Assembly (NCBI RefSeq): GCF_016863475.1
Contig: NZ_BOOY01000028.1
Coordinates: 114,588 to 178,587 of the forward strand
Length of the DNA stretch: 64,000 nucleotides
Direction: 5' to 3'
Origin: Spirilliplanes yamanashiensis
Lineage (GTDB): Bacteria > Actinomycetota > Actinomycetes > Mycobacteriales > Micromonosporaceae
The position numbers and the translations under genes were made by a program. The notes beneath the pieces were generated by a model that had not been told where the DNA came from, did no database searches, and saw nothing but the letters and a program-made list of their open reading frames with translations. Positions 27,690-35,224 of the stretch are shown here, piece by piece (positions within the stretch are counted from its first letter, which is position 1; each line of letters opens with the position of its first letter).

Positions 27690-27728
27690 CGGCGCCCGGC
27701 ACCCGCATCCCGCGGTGGCCGGGCGCCG
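27690..27728 (+). terminator. Strong stem-loop terminator after the LVIVD gene
   Basis: CGGCGCCCGGC at 27690-27700 pairs perfectly with GCCGGGCGCCG at 27718-27728 (11 base pairs, 17-base loop) beginning 14 bases after the stop codon. No U-tract follows, as usual in GC-rich actinobacteria. Confidence 0.8.
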
Positions 27729-28158
27729 TCGCGTGGGTAGAGTGTGAGAGCGCTCCCTCGCGGCCGTCCTCACGCCGCACCGGAACGGCGCCGGACCCTG
27801 ACTGATCGGAGGAACAGGGCCCGGTCGACACGTGTCCCGCGTCACCGAAATCGCTATCTCGCGCCGTCGTTCGGTAAATCGGCACCTTTCCGACGGCCGT
27901 CGTTCATCGGAGTGACCGTGGTCGCTTTCATGCCAGGGAAATCGTCATCCCGTCGCGGTTCCACGCTAATGTCGGGACGGCTTCCCACACTGTGGTTGTC
28001 GCCTTGACCGCATGCCCCGAAACGCGAAACATCGTCCGCGTGTTTACGCAGGGTGATGGGCCCGTTTCGGCCGCACCCCGCCTACCGGTGGACGGTCCCG
28101 GTGCTCATCCCGTGACCGCGGAGGCACCGTCCGGCCCGCAGTCCCACGAGGAGGACCC
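27729..28158. other. 430-base non-coding region upstream of the winged-helix gene
   Basis: No convincing gene is seen; short open frames here have poor composition. TGAGAGCGCTCCCT at 27744-27757 is centred on the palindrome GAGCGCTC and resembles LacI-type (CebR) operators. The stretch from about 27840 to 28070 is less GC-rich than its surroundings, as expected for promoter DNA. AGGAGG at 28149-28154 is the ribosome site of the next gene. Confidence 0.5.
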
Positions 28159-28842
28159 ATGTCCGTCACCGCCCTCCCGGCCCGCGCCGGCCGGCGAGCG
28201 TCGCACCCGGCCGGCCCCGGCCGGCTCTCCGGCATCGGCCGGCGCGGCACGCCTGCGGGCGCCCCGGTGACGCCCCCGGTGACCCCGGCGACGCCGCCCG
28301 CGACGTCCCCCTCGCTGACGGTCACGCTGGCCATCCCGCTGGCCGGCGAGACGCTGAGCCCCGAGGCCTACCGGCTGATCGACGTCCTGCGCGACCTGGT
28401 CGAGCGCGGCAACGGCACGGTGACCGTCGACGGCCCGGCCGGTGCCGCGGCCGGTGACACGCCCGCCGGCGCGCCGGTCCTGCCCCGCCAGCGCGTCCCC
28501 GAGTCCGTGCCGGCGGCCCCCGAGGCCCCGGCCGACCCGGCCGAGGTGCGCCTGCTGGCAGGCTCGCGCCAGGTGCTCGTCGGCGGCGTGCCGCTGCCGA
28601 TGACCCGCCTCGAGTTCGACCTGCTGCACTTCCTCGCCGCCAACCCGCGCCGGGTGTTCAGCCGGGTCCAGCTGCTCGCCGCCGTGTGGGGCTACGAGCA
28701 CACCGGCGAGCGCACCGTCGACGTGCACGTGCGGCGCCTGCGGGTCAAGCTCGGCGCCAACGTCCCACTGGTCACCACCGTCTACGGCGTCGGCTACCGG
28801 CTGGCCGACGACGCCCGGGTGGTGCTGGTCGAGCACGCCTGA
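28159..28842 (+). CDS. Winged-helix (OmpR-type) DNA-binding protein without receiver domain
   Basis: 227 residues. The C-terminal ~95 residues are a complete OmpR/PhoB DNA-binding domain: PMTRLEFDLLHFLAANPRRVFSRVQLLAAVWG and the recognition helix ERTVDVHVRRLRVKLG, then TVYGVGYRLAD. The N-terminal 130 residues lack any phosphoreceiver signature and are mostly Pro/Ala/Thr-rich linker with one short ordered segment (AYRLIDVLRDLVERGNGTVTV). It probably acts as a phosphorylation-independent regulator; similar orphan regulators are common in Micromonospora relatives. ATG with a strong AGGAGG site. Target genes unknown. Confidence 0.85.
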   Translation: MSVTALPARAGRRASHPAGPGRLSGIGRRGTPAGAPVTPPVTPATPPATSPSLTVTLAIPLAGETLSPEAYRLIDVLRDLVERGNGTVTVDGPAGAAAGDTPAGAPVLPRQRVPESVPAAPEAPADPAEVRLLAGSRQVLVGGVPLPMTRLEFDLLHFLAANPRRVFSRVQLLAAVWGYEHTGERTVDVHVRRLRVKLGANVPLVTTVYGVGYRLADDARVVLVEHA

Positions 28843-28859
28843 CGGCTAGCATCGGCGGC

Positions 28860-29495
28860 ATGCCGGTCCGCCCCATCACGCCCGGCGCCCTGCGCGCCGA
28901 GCTGGCGGCCCGGCTGGCCGCCGCCGTGCCGCCCGGCGGCCGGCTGCGGGTCGCCGTCGACGGGGCGCCGCCCGCGCACCCCGGTGAGCTGGCCGCCGGC
29001 CTGGTCGAGCCGCTGCGCGCCGCCGGCCACCACGCCGTGCACGTCGCCACCGCCGACTACCTGCGGCCCGCGTCGCTGCGCCTGGAGTTCGGCCGCACCG
29101 ACCCGGACGCCTTCTACACCGACTGGCTCGACGAGCAGGGCCTGCGCCGCGAGGTGCTCCTGCCGGCCGGCCCGGGCGGCACCGGCCGCGTCCTGCCCGC
29201 CCTGTTCGACGCCGCCCGCGACCGCGCCACCCGCGCCCCCTACGTGACCCTGCCGCCCGGCGGCGTCGTGCTGGTCAGCGGCGCCTTCCTGCTCGGCGGC
29301 ACGCTGCCGTTCGACCTGACCGTCCACCTGGAGCTGTCGGCCGCCGCGCTGGCCCGTGCGACGCCGCCCGGCGAGGCGTGGACGCTGCCCGCGTACGCCC
29401 GCTACGCCGACGAGGTCGGCCCGGCCGCCGTCGCCGACGTGGTCGTCCGGTGCGACCGGCCCGGCCGTCCGGCCCTCGTCGACGCCGCCCGGTAG
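28860..29495 (+). CDS. Uridine-kinase-like protein with degenerate P-loop
   Basis: 211 residues. The layout follows the uridine-kinase-like P-loop family: RLRVAVDG at the first strand, HVATADYLRPASLRLEFGRTDPDAFYTDWLD, then VLPALFDAARDRATRAPYVTLPPGGVVLVSGAFLLG and DLTVHLELS. The Walker A loop expected after VAVDG reads APPAHPGEL instead of a G-x4-GK(S/T) loop, so phosphate binding and kinase activity are doubtful. Similar proteins in actinobacteria are annotated as uridine kinase without evidence. ATG 28860, 18 bases after the winged-helix gene, so probably the same transcript. Confidence 0.7.
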   Translation: MPVRPITPGALRAELAARLAAAVPPGGRLRVAVDGAPPAHPGELAAGLVEPLRAAGHHAVHVATADYLRPASLRLEFGRTDPDAFYTDWLDEQGLRREVLLPAGPGGTGRVLPALFDAARDRATRAPYVTLPPGGVVLVSGAFLLGGTLPFDLTVHLELSAAALARATPPGEAWTLPAYARYADEVGPAAVADVVVRCDRPGRPALVDAAR

Positions 29496-29688
29496 ACCGC
29501 CCGTCCCATCTCTTCGAGCAGTTCGCGGCGGTTTTGACCACGGACCGTTGTGCTTCGATTACATTTCCGCGAAGATCCGGTTTGGCGTCGTCAGGCGCCG
29601 GGTACCTGGCCGGTCCTCACGGCGGAAGACGTGACCGGTCAGGGCGGGGGATGTCCACCGGCACGGCAACGGGAAGGCAGGGCAGCAC

Positions 29689-30141
29689 ATGCTCGTCAAC
29701 AGTGCGGTCATCACCGGTCAGCAGGCCGCGCCGGGGATCGCGGCGCCGCTGGGCGGCGATGTGGCGACCGGCCGGTCGCTGCCGGAGGTCGAGCAGATCC
29801 GCGAGGTGCTGCAGGGCCGCTACGACGCCCTGAACAAGGAGTACGAGGACGCGGTCGCGCAGAACCAGCAGCTGCGGCTCGTCGAGATCGGCGACGCGGC
29901 CGGCGACGACCAGGCCGACAGCGGCACCAAGACGGCGGAGCGGGACGCGGCCCTGTCGCTCATCCGGACCCTCGCCGACCGGCGCGGCCAGGCGGAGCAC
30001 GCGCTGCAGCGGCTCGCCGACGGCAGCTACGGCAACTGCGAGGGCTGCCACAAGCCCATCCCGACCGAGCGCCTCACCATCTTCCCGTCGGCCACCACCT
30101 GCGTGGCCTGCAAGTCCAACCGGGAGCGCCGCGCCCTGTAG
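29689..30141 (+). CDS. DksA/TraR-type zinc-finger protein
   Basis: 150 residues. A long coiled-coil part (LPEVEQIREVLQGRYDALNKEYEDAVAQNQQLRLVE and TLADRRGQAEHALQRLADG) precedes the C4 zinc finger: NCEGCHKPIPTERLTIFPSATTCVACKS. The four Cys are in place. Proteins of this kind bind RNA polymerase through the secondary channel and adjust transcription, although many actinobacterial members are of unknown role. Preceded by a 193-base leader with AT-rich patches, likely the promoter. ATG with GGGAAGG upstream. Confidence 0.9.
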   Translation: MLVNSAVITGQQAAPGIAAPLGGDVATGRSLPEVEQIREVLQGRYDALNKEYEDAVAQNQQLRLVEIGDAAGDDQADSGTKTAERDAALSLIRTLADRRGQAEHALQRLADGSYGNCEGCHKPIPTERLTIFPSATTCVACKSNRERRAL

Positions 30142-30216
30142 GGGGACGCCGCACGCGTGAGATCGTCCGCCGCCGGGTACCACCGGCGGCGGGCGATTCT
30201 CGTCGAGGGGGCAGCC

Positions 30217-31089
30217 ATGGGCGCCATCAAGGTCGGCACGGCCTCGTGGACCGACCGCACCCTGCTCGGCTCGGGGTGGTACCCGCAGACCGCGGACAAC
30301 CCCGAGAAGCGGCTGGCGTACTACGCGCGGCGGTTTCCCGTCGTCGAGGTCGACGCCACCTACTACGCGCCGCCCGCCGAGCAGACCGCGCGACTGTGGG
30401 TGGAGCGCACGCCCGCCGGCTTCACGTTCAACGTCAAGGCGTACGGGCTGCTCACCGGTCACCCGGTGAAGACCTCGTCGCTGTACAAGGACCTGCGGCC
30501 CGACACCGACAAGAAGAACGTCTACCCGAAGGACCTGCCCGCGCAGGCCTACGAGGACGTGTGGACGCGCTTCCTGTCCGCGCTGGACCCGCTCGTCGGG
30601 GCGGGCAAGCTGGGCGCGCTCCTGTTCCAGTTCCCGCCGTGGTTCGGCATCCGCAAGGACAACAAGCAGTACGTCCTGGAGGTGGCGGCCCGGTGCCGGC
30701 CGCTGCGCCCGGTGTTCGAGTTCCGCAACGCGTCCTGGTTCGAGGGCGCCAACCGCAACGAGACCCTCGACTTCCTGCGCGCCCACCGGCTCGCTTACGT
30801 CAGCGTCGACATGCCGCAGGGCCACCGCTCGTCCGTGCCGCCGGTGCTGGCGGCCACCGCCGACCTGGCGGTCGTGCGGTTCCACGGGCACAGCGACAAG
30901 TGGACGAGCCGCGACATCTACGAGAAGTTCGGCTACCGGTACTCGGCGGAGGAGCTGGCCGGCTGGGCGCCGAAGCTGCGCGGGCTGGCCGGCGAGGCGG
31001 AGCAGACCCACGTGCTGTTCAACAACTGCTACTCCGACTACGCCCAGACCAACGCCCAGCAGCTGCTCGACCTCCTCGAGGACGCATGA
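30217..31089 (+). CDS. DUF72 family protein, longer type
   Basis: 290 residues of the YecE/DUF72 TIM-barrel-like family: VGTASWTDRTLLGSGWYP, VEVDATYYAPPAEQTARLWVERTPAGFTFNVKA, LGALLFQFPPWF and PVFEFRNASWF near 165-170. The family has no established reaction; an endonuclease IV-like barrel has been suggested from structure. ATG with GAGGGGG 5 bases upstream. The stop overlaps the start of the second DUF72 gene (ATGA). Confidence 0.85.
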   Translation: MGAIKVGTASWTDRTLLGSGWYPQTADNPEKRLAYYARRFPVVEVDATYYAPPAEQTARLWVERTPAGFTFNVKAYGLLTGHPVKTSSLYKDLRPDTDKKNVYPKDLPAQAYEDVWTRFLSALDPLVGAGKLGALLFQFPPWFGIRKDNKQYVLEVAARCRPLRPVFEFRNASWFEGANRNETLDFLRAHRLAYVSVDMPQGHRSSVPPVLAATADLAVVRFHGHSDKWTSRDIYEKFGYRYSAEELAGWAPKLRGLAGEAEQTHVLFNNCYSDYAQTNAQQLLDLLEDA

Positions 31090-31826
31090 TCCACCTCGGC
31101 ACGTCCGGCTGGCAGTACCGCGACTGGCGCGGCCGGCTCTACCCGGAGAAGCTGCCCCAGCGGCTGTGGCTGGAGCACTACGTCACCGCGTTCGACACCG
31201 TCGAGGTGAACAACGCGTTCTACCGGCTGCCGGAGCGCGCCACGTTCGCCGCCTGGCGTGAGCGCACCCCGCCCGGCTTCGTCGTCGCGGTCAAGATGAG
31301 CCGGTACCTGACGCACATCAAGCGGCTGCGCGAGCCCGACGAGCCGGTGCGGCGGTTCCTCGACCGGGCGGGCGCGCTGGGCGACAAGCTCGGCCCGGTG
31401 CTGCTGCAGCTGCCGCCGACGCTGAAGGCCGACCCGGCGGCGCTCGACGCCACCCTCGCGCTGTTCCCGGCCGGCGTCCGGGTCGCCGTCGAACCGCGGC
31501 ACCCGACGTGGTGGACCGGCGAGGTCCGCGCCGTGCTGGAACGACGCGCGGCCGCGCTGTGCTGGGCCGACCGCTGCGGCCGGCCGATCACCCCGCTGTG
31601 GCGCACCGCGCCGTGGGGTTACCTGCGGCTGCACGAGGGGCGGGCGAAGCCGTGGCCCCGGTACGGCCGGCAGGCCCTGGACACCTGGGCGGCCCGGCTC
31701 GACCCGGCGGCGGAGACGTTCGTGTACTTCAACAACGACCCGGGCGGCGCCGCCGTCACCGACGCCGCGTCGTTTGCGTCGCTTGCCCGCCGCCGGGGGC
31801 ACACCGTCACCCGGTCACCGGGTTAG
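31086..31826 (+). CDS. DUF72 family protein, shorter type
   Basis: 246 residues, a second DUF72 paralogue directly coupled to the first. Motifs are HLGTSGWQYRDWRGRLYPE, VEVNNAFYRLPERATFAAWRERTPPGFVVAVKMSRYLTHIKRL, LGPVLLQLPPTLKAD, VAVEPRHPTWW and, at the end, FVYFNNDPGGAAVTDA. The HIKRL segment and FNND ending place it in the common YecE-like branch, distinct from the upstream copy. Function unknown; the overlap implies joint expression, perhaps a heterodimer. Upstream copy is larger and diverged, so this is not a recent duplication. Confidence 0.87.
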   Translation: MIHLGTSGWQYRDWRGRLYPEKLPQRLWLEHYVTAFDTVEVNNAFYRLPERATFAAWRERTPPGFVVAVKMSRYLTHIKRLREPDEPVRRFLDRAGALGDKLGPVLLQLPPTLKADPAALDATLALFPAGVRVAVEPRHPTWWTGEVRAVLERRAAALCWADRCGRPITPLWRTAPWGYLRLHEGRAKPWPRYGRQALDTWAARLDPAAETFVYFNNDPGGAAVTDAASFASLARRRGHTVTRSPG

Positions 31827-31910
31827 AGCCGATCATTTGGGGGGTAGATGCTCCTCGCCATCGCGCCCCGTCGCAGACGCCGGGGCGCTCACACCGTTGA
31901 AGGGGCCGAG

Positions 31911-32102
31911 ATGACACTCAGCGACGACGACATCACCGCAGGCGGCGCGAACCCGGACGAGGGCCCGGCGGACGGCGGCGCGAACGCGTCCGGCCACGAC
32001 GGCGGCGCGGACGGCTCGGCCGGCGGCTCCGGCGAGGGCCCGGCCGACGGTGGCGCCAACCCGGGCGGCCACGACGGCGGCGCCGACGGCAGTGCCGACT
32101 GA
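31911..32102 (+). CDS. 63-residue Gly/Asp/His repeat peptide, possible RiPP-type precursor
   Basis: A small acidic protein: a short N-terminus (MTLSDDDITAGGANPD) followed by two almost identical 21-residue units, EGPADGGANASGHDGGADGSA and EGPADGGANPGGHDGGADGSA (differing only at A-S versus P-G), joined by GGSG and ending in D. The composition is nearly all G, A, D, N, P, S, E and H, with no hydrophobic core, so it is not a folded enzyme. ATG 31911 has AGGGG 7 bases upstream. The next gene, a JmjC/cupin hydroxylase, begins 4 bases after its stop. Such enzymes hydroxylate Asp, Asn, His or Arg in proteins, so this peptide could be the substrate. The role is inferred from context only. Confidence 0.6.
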   Translation: MTLSDDDITAGGANPDEGPADGGANASGHDGGADGSAGGSGEGPADGGANPGGHDGGADGSAD

Positions 32103-32106
32103 TCCC

Positions 32107-33354
32107 ATGCCCGACATCGACGCGCCGGGCGGCATCGACCGCCCGGCGCTCGCCCGTTGCATCGCCGTCGAGCCGGCCAAGTTCGCCGCCGACCACTGGG
32201 GCCGCGCCCCGCTGCTGTCCCGCGCGGACGAGCTGAACGGCCCGGACGGCTTCGGCGACCTGCTGTCGCCGGACGACGTCGACGAGCTGCTCAGCCGCCG
32301 CGGCCTGCGCACCCCGTTCCTGCGCGTCGCCCAGGCCGGCACGGTCCTGCCCGCGAGCCGGTTCACCGGCGGCGGGGGAGCCGGCGCCGAGATCGGCGAC
32401 CAGGTCCGCGACGAGGACGTGCTGCGCCTGTACGCCGGCGGCGCCACCCTCGTGCTGCAGGGCCTGCACCGCAACTGGCCCGCCCTGGTCGACTTCGCCG
32501 GTGCGCTCGGCCGCGAGCTGCGCCAGCCGCTGCAGGTCAACGCCTACCTGACGCCGCCCGGCAACCAGGGCTTCGCCACCCACTACGACACCCACGACGT
32601 GTTCGTGCTGCAGGTCGACGGCCGCAAGCGCTGGCGCATCCACCCGCCCGTGCTGCCCGAGCCGCTGGAGCGCCAGGCGTGGGGCGGGCGCGCCGACGAG
32701 GTGTCCGCCTCCGCCGAGGGCGAGCCGGTCCTCGACGTCGAGCTGACCCCCGGCGACGCCCTCTACCTGCCCCGCGGCTGGCTGCACGCCGCCGCCGCGC
32801 AGGACAGCCGCTCGCTGCACCTGACCGTGGGCGTGCGCGCTCTGACCCGGTACGCGCTGGTCGAGGAGCTGCTCGCGCTGGCCGCCGAGGACCGCCGGCT
32901 GCGCGCGACGCTGCCGTTCGGCCTGGACGTGGCCGACGCCGACCAGGTGGAGCCGGAGCTGACCGAGACCGTCGAGGCGCTGCGCGACTGGCTGACCACG
33001 GCCGACCCGGCCGCGCTCGCCGCCCGGCTGCGTGAGCGGTCGTGGCCCGCGTCGCGCCCGGCGCCGATCCGGCCGCTGGCCCAGCTCGACGCCGCGGCGG
33101 CGCTGACCGCCGACGACCGGGTGCGGCTGCGGCCCGGGCTGCCCGCCCGGCTGACCGGGTCGGGGGAGCGCGTCACCCTCGCCTTCGCCGGCGGGTCGCT
33201 GGGCCTGCCCGCGGGGTGCACCCCGGCGCTGCGGATGCTGCTGACCGGCGAGCCGTGCCGCGTCGGCGACCTGCCGGGCCTGGACGGCGACGCCGACCGC
33301 CTGGTGCTGGCCCGCCGGCTGCTGCGCGAGGCCGTGGTGGTTCCCGCTTCTTAA
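32107..33354 (+). CDS. JmjC/cupin_4 2-oxoglutarate-dependent hydroxylase
   Basis: 415 residues of the cupin_4/JmjC group that includes ribosomal oxygenases. The iron-binding facial triad is visible as H-x-D in NQGFATHYDTHDVFVLQVDGRKRWRIH (about 155-180) and the distal His in LYLPRGWLHAAAAQ (near 225). The Lys/Arg after DVFVLQVDG fits 2-oxoglutarate binding. The C-terminal ~150 residues form a helical winged region as in ribosomal oxygenases. Known relatives beta-hydroxylate His or Arg in ribosomal proteins; others modify peptides. The start ATG lies 4 bases after the repeat-peptide stop, pointing to that peptide as a substrate (inference). Confidence 0.82.
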   Translation: MPDIDAPGGIDRPALARCIAVEPAKFAADHWGRAPLLSRADELNGPDGFGDLLSPDDVDELLSRRGLRTPFLRVAQAGTVLPASRFTGGGGAGAEIGDQVRDEDVLRLYAGGATLVLQGLHRNWPALVDFAGALGRELRQPLQVNAYLTPPGNQGFATHYDTHDVFVLQVDGRKRWRIHPPVLPEPLERQAWGGRADEVSASAEGEPVLDVELTPGDALYLPRGWLHAAAAQDSRSLHLTVGVRALTRYALVEELLALAAEDRRLRATLPFGLDVADADQVEPELTETVEALRDWLTTADPAALAARLRERSWPASRPAPIRPLAQLDAAAALTADDRVRLRPGLPARLTGSGERVTLAFAGGSLGLPAGCTPALRMLLTGEPCRVGDLPGLDGDADRLVLARRLLREAVVVPAS

Positions 33355-33361
33355 CGCTTGA

Positions 33362-33371
33362 CTTATATAAG
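33362..33371. promoter_or_regulatory. Palindrome in the ArsR-SRPBCC promoter
   Basis: CTTATATAAG is a perfect 10-base palindrome just after a TTGACT hexamer (33358-33363) that could serve as a -35 element. It lies about 23 bases upstream of the ArsR start. By analogy with other ArsR-SRPBCC pairs it probably is the autoregulatory operator; binding is inferred. Confidence 0.5.
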
Positions 33372-33393
33372 GCTGCGCTGCAACACTCGGCGC

Positions 33394-33753
33394 ATGCACG
33401 CGTTCGACGTCCTCGGGGATCCGGTTCGCCGCCGGATCCTCGAGCTGCTCGCCGCCGGTGAGCAGAGCGCCGGCGCCCTCGCCGCCACGGTCCAGGCCGA
33501 GTTCGGCATCTCCCAGCCGGCCGTCTCCCAGCACCTGCGGGTGCTGCGGGAGAACGGGTTCACGACGGTCCGCGCGGACGGCACCCGCCGCCTGTACGCG
33601 GTCGACGCCGCCCCGCTGCGCGAGGTCGACGAGTGGCTGGAGGGCTTCCGCCAGTTCTGGAGCCAGCGCCTCGACGCCCTGGCGACGGAGATCGCCCGCG
33701 GCAAACGGGCCCGCCGCGCCGCCGAGCGCCCCGATGAGGAGACCGCCCAGTGA
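33394..33753 (+). CDS. ArsR-family transcriptional regulator (second ArsR-SRPBCC pair)
   Basis: 119 residues: FDVLGDPVRRRILELLAAGEQSAGALAATV, recognition helix region ISQPAVSQHLRVLRENGFTTV and wing RADGTRRLYAVDAAPLREVDEWLEGFRQFW. No metal-binding Cys. It is about 16 residues longer than the paralogue at 6.0-6.3 kb, with a basic tail KRARRAAERPDEE. No clear ribosome site precedes the ATG, so translation may be leaderless or weak. GTGA overlap with the SRPBCC gene. Probably represses its own operon. Confidence 0.9.
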   Translation: MHAFDVLGDPVRRRILELLAAGEQSAGALAATVQAEFGISQPAVSQHLRVLRENGFTTVRADGTRRLYAVDAAPLREVDEWLEGFRQFWSQRLDALATEIARGKRARRAAERPDEETAQ

Positions 33754-34364
33754 TCGACATCGTCCGCGAACTGCAGGCCATCCACCGCTCCGTCGCCCGG
33801 CTGCCCGCCGGCGACAGCGAGACCGTCAGCGTGGTGCTGCGCCGGGTGTACCCGGCCGCCGCCGCCGACGTGTGGGACGCCGTCACCGACCCCGACCGCC
33901 TGAAGCGGTGGTTCTTCCCGATCAGCGGCGAGCTGAAGGAGGGCGGCGCGTTCCAGCTGGAGGGCAACGCGGGCGGCGACATCCTCACCTGCGACCCACC
34001 GCGGCACCTGCGCGTCACGTTCGGCGGCCCGGCCAGCGTCGTCGACCTGCGGCTCACCGGCGACGGCGCGGACACCACCCTCGAACTGGAACACACGGTG
34101 CCCATCGAGATGGCCGGCAGCGGCGCCGGCGCCCTGTTCGTCGGTCCCGGCTGGGACGGCGGCCTGCTGGCGCTCGGGCTGTTCCTGCGCGGCGAGGTCG
34201 CCGACGACCCGGTCGCCGCCGCGAACTCCGCGGAGGGCGTCGCGTTCGCGAAGCAGAGCACCGAGACGTGGGCCGAGGTCGTCGCCGCCTCGGGCACCGC
34301 GACCGCGGAGGAGATCGAGGGCATCCGGGCGATGGCCCTGGGCCAGTACGCGCCGGAGGCCTGA
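33750..34364 (+). CDS. SRPBCC (AHSA1-type) domain protein (second pair)
   Basis: 204 residues. The core is SVVLRRVYPAAAADVWDAVTDPDRLKRWFFPISGELKEGGAFQLEGNAGGDILTCDPPRHLRVTFG, then ELEHTVPIE and a helical C-terminal segment GPGWDGGLLALGLFLRGE. A small-ligand cavity is expected; no enzyme activity can be named. It is longer than the first copy because of an N-terminal helix (IDIVRELQAIHRSVARLPAG) and a C-terminal extension. GTG start in overlap with the ArsR stop, so the pair is co-translated. Confidence 0.88.
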   Translation: MIDIVRELQAIHRSVARLPAGDSETVSVVLRRVYPAAAADVWDAVTDPDRLKRWFFPISGELKEGGAFQLEGNAGGDILTCDPPRHLRVTFGGPASVVDLRLTGDGADTTLELEHTVPIEMAGSGAGALFVGPGWDGGLLALGLFLRGEVADDPVAAANSAEGVAFAKQSTETWAEVVAASGTATAEEIEGIRAMALGQYAPEA

Positions 34365-34384
34365 GCCTCCACACCGGACACCCG

Positions 34385-35224
34385 TCAGCGGCGCGCCTCC
34401 GCGCGCGGCGCGGCGGCCCGCGGCGCCCGGCCGAGCAGCCCCGCCACCACGGCGGCGACCACCGCGGCGTCGGCCGGGTGGCCGGTGCGCGGGGCCGCGG
34501 CGGGCGCGCCGCACACCCCGGCCAGCACCGCCTCCGCGGTGGCCGGGTCGGCGCCGGGCACCAGCCGGGCCGTCCCGGCGGCGGCCGCGCGCAGCGCCGG
34601 CAGGTCGGCCGGCCGCGGGTCGTGGCCCAGGCGGTCCCGGGCCAGGTCCCCGAGCACCCGCGCGGCCGCGGCGGCCAGGCCCAGCCCCACCCCGGCGTCC
34701 ACGACGCGCAGCTCGGCGGCGAGCCGCTCGCGGCCCGCCCCGGCGACCCGCCGCAGCAGCTCCCCGGCGTCACCCGCGGGCGGCCGGGTCGCGCCGCCGT
34801 CCGCCGGTGGCGGGTCCGCGATGCCGGTCAGTTCCGCCACCCGGGTGCGCCACCACGACGCCAGCGGCCCCGGCGCGCGGGCCGGTTCCCGCTGCGCGGC
34901 CGGGCGCGGCACCCGCGCCTGCGGCCCCGGCCCGGCGGGCGGCGGGGCGGCGGGCGGCGCTCCCGCGTCCCCGGCCAGGCCGGCGGCGGCCAGGTAGTCG
35001 CCGAGCGCGTCGCGGGTGGCGAGCAGCTGGTGGACGGCGCGCTCCGCGTGCTCCAGGGCGGCGCCCAGCGGCGGCACGCCGATCGGGTCCACGGAGGACT
35101 GCCGCACGCGGTCGAGCAGTTCGGTGGCGGTGCGCAGGCGGTCGGCGGCGGCCGCGATCAGGTCGAGGGGCAGGTCGTCCGACGCGGACCGCACGCGGGC
35201 GGCCACGTCGGTCACCAGGCTCAC
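34385..35224 (-). CDS. Hypothetical Ala-rich helical protein
   Basis: 279 residues. N-terminal ~85 residues are amphipathic helices (DLPLDLIAAAADRLRTATELLDRVRQSS...LGAALEHAERAVHQLLATRDALGDYLAA) of the ESX/WXG-like helical hairpin kind but without a WxG motif. A Pro-rich linker (residues 90-120) and a second Ala-rich helical half follow. No signal peptide or membrane span. GTG start overlaps the stop of the DUF6244-like gene. Probably works with that small helical protein; otherwise unrecognised. Confidence 0.65.
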   Translation of the reverse strand: MSLVTDVAARVRSASDDLPLDLIAAAADRLRTATELLDRVRQSSVDPIGVPPLGAALEHAERAVHQLLATRDALGDYLAAAGLAGDAGAPPAAPPPAGPGPQARVPRPAAQREPARAPGPLASWWRTRVAELTGIADPPPADGGATRPPAGDAGELLRRVAGAGRERLAAELRVVDAGVGLGLAAAAARVLGDLARDRLGHDPRPADLPALRAAAAGTARLVPGADPATAEAVLAGVCGAPAAAPRTGHPADAAVVAAVVAGLLGRAPRAAAPRAEARR

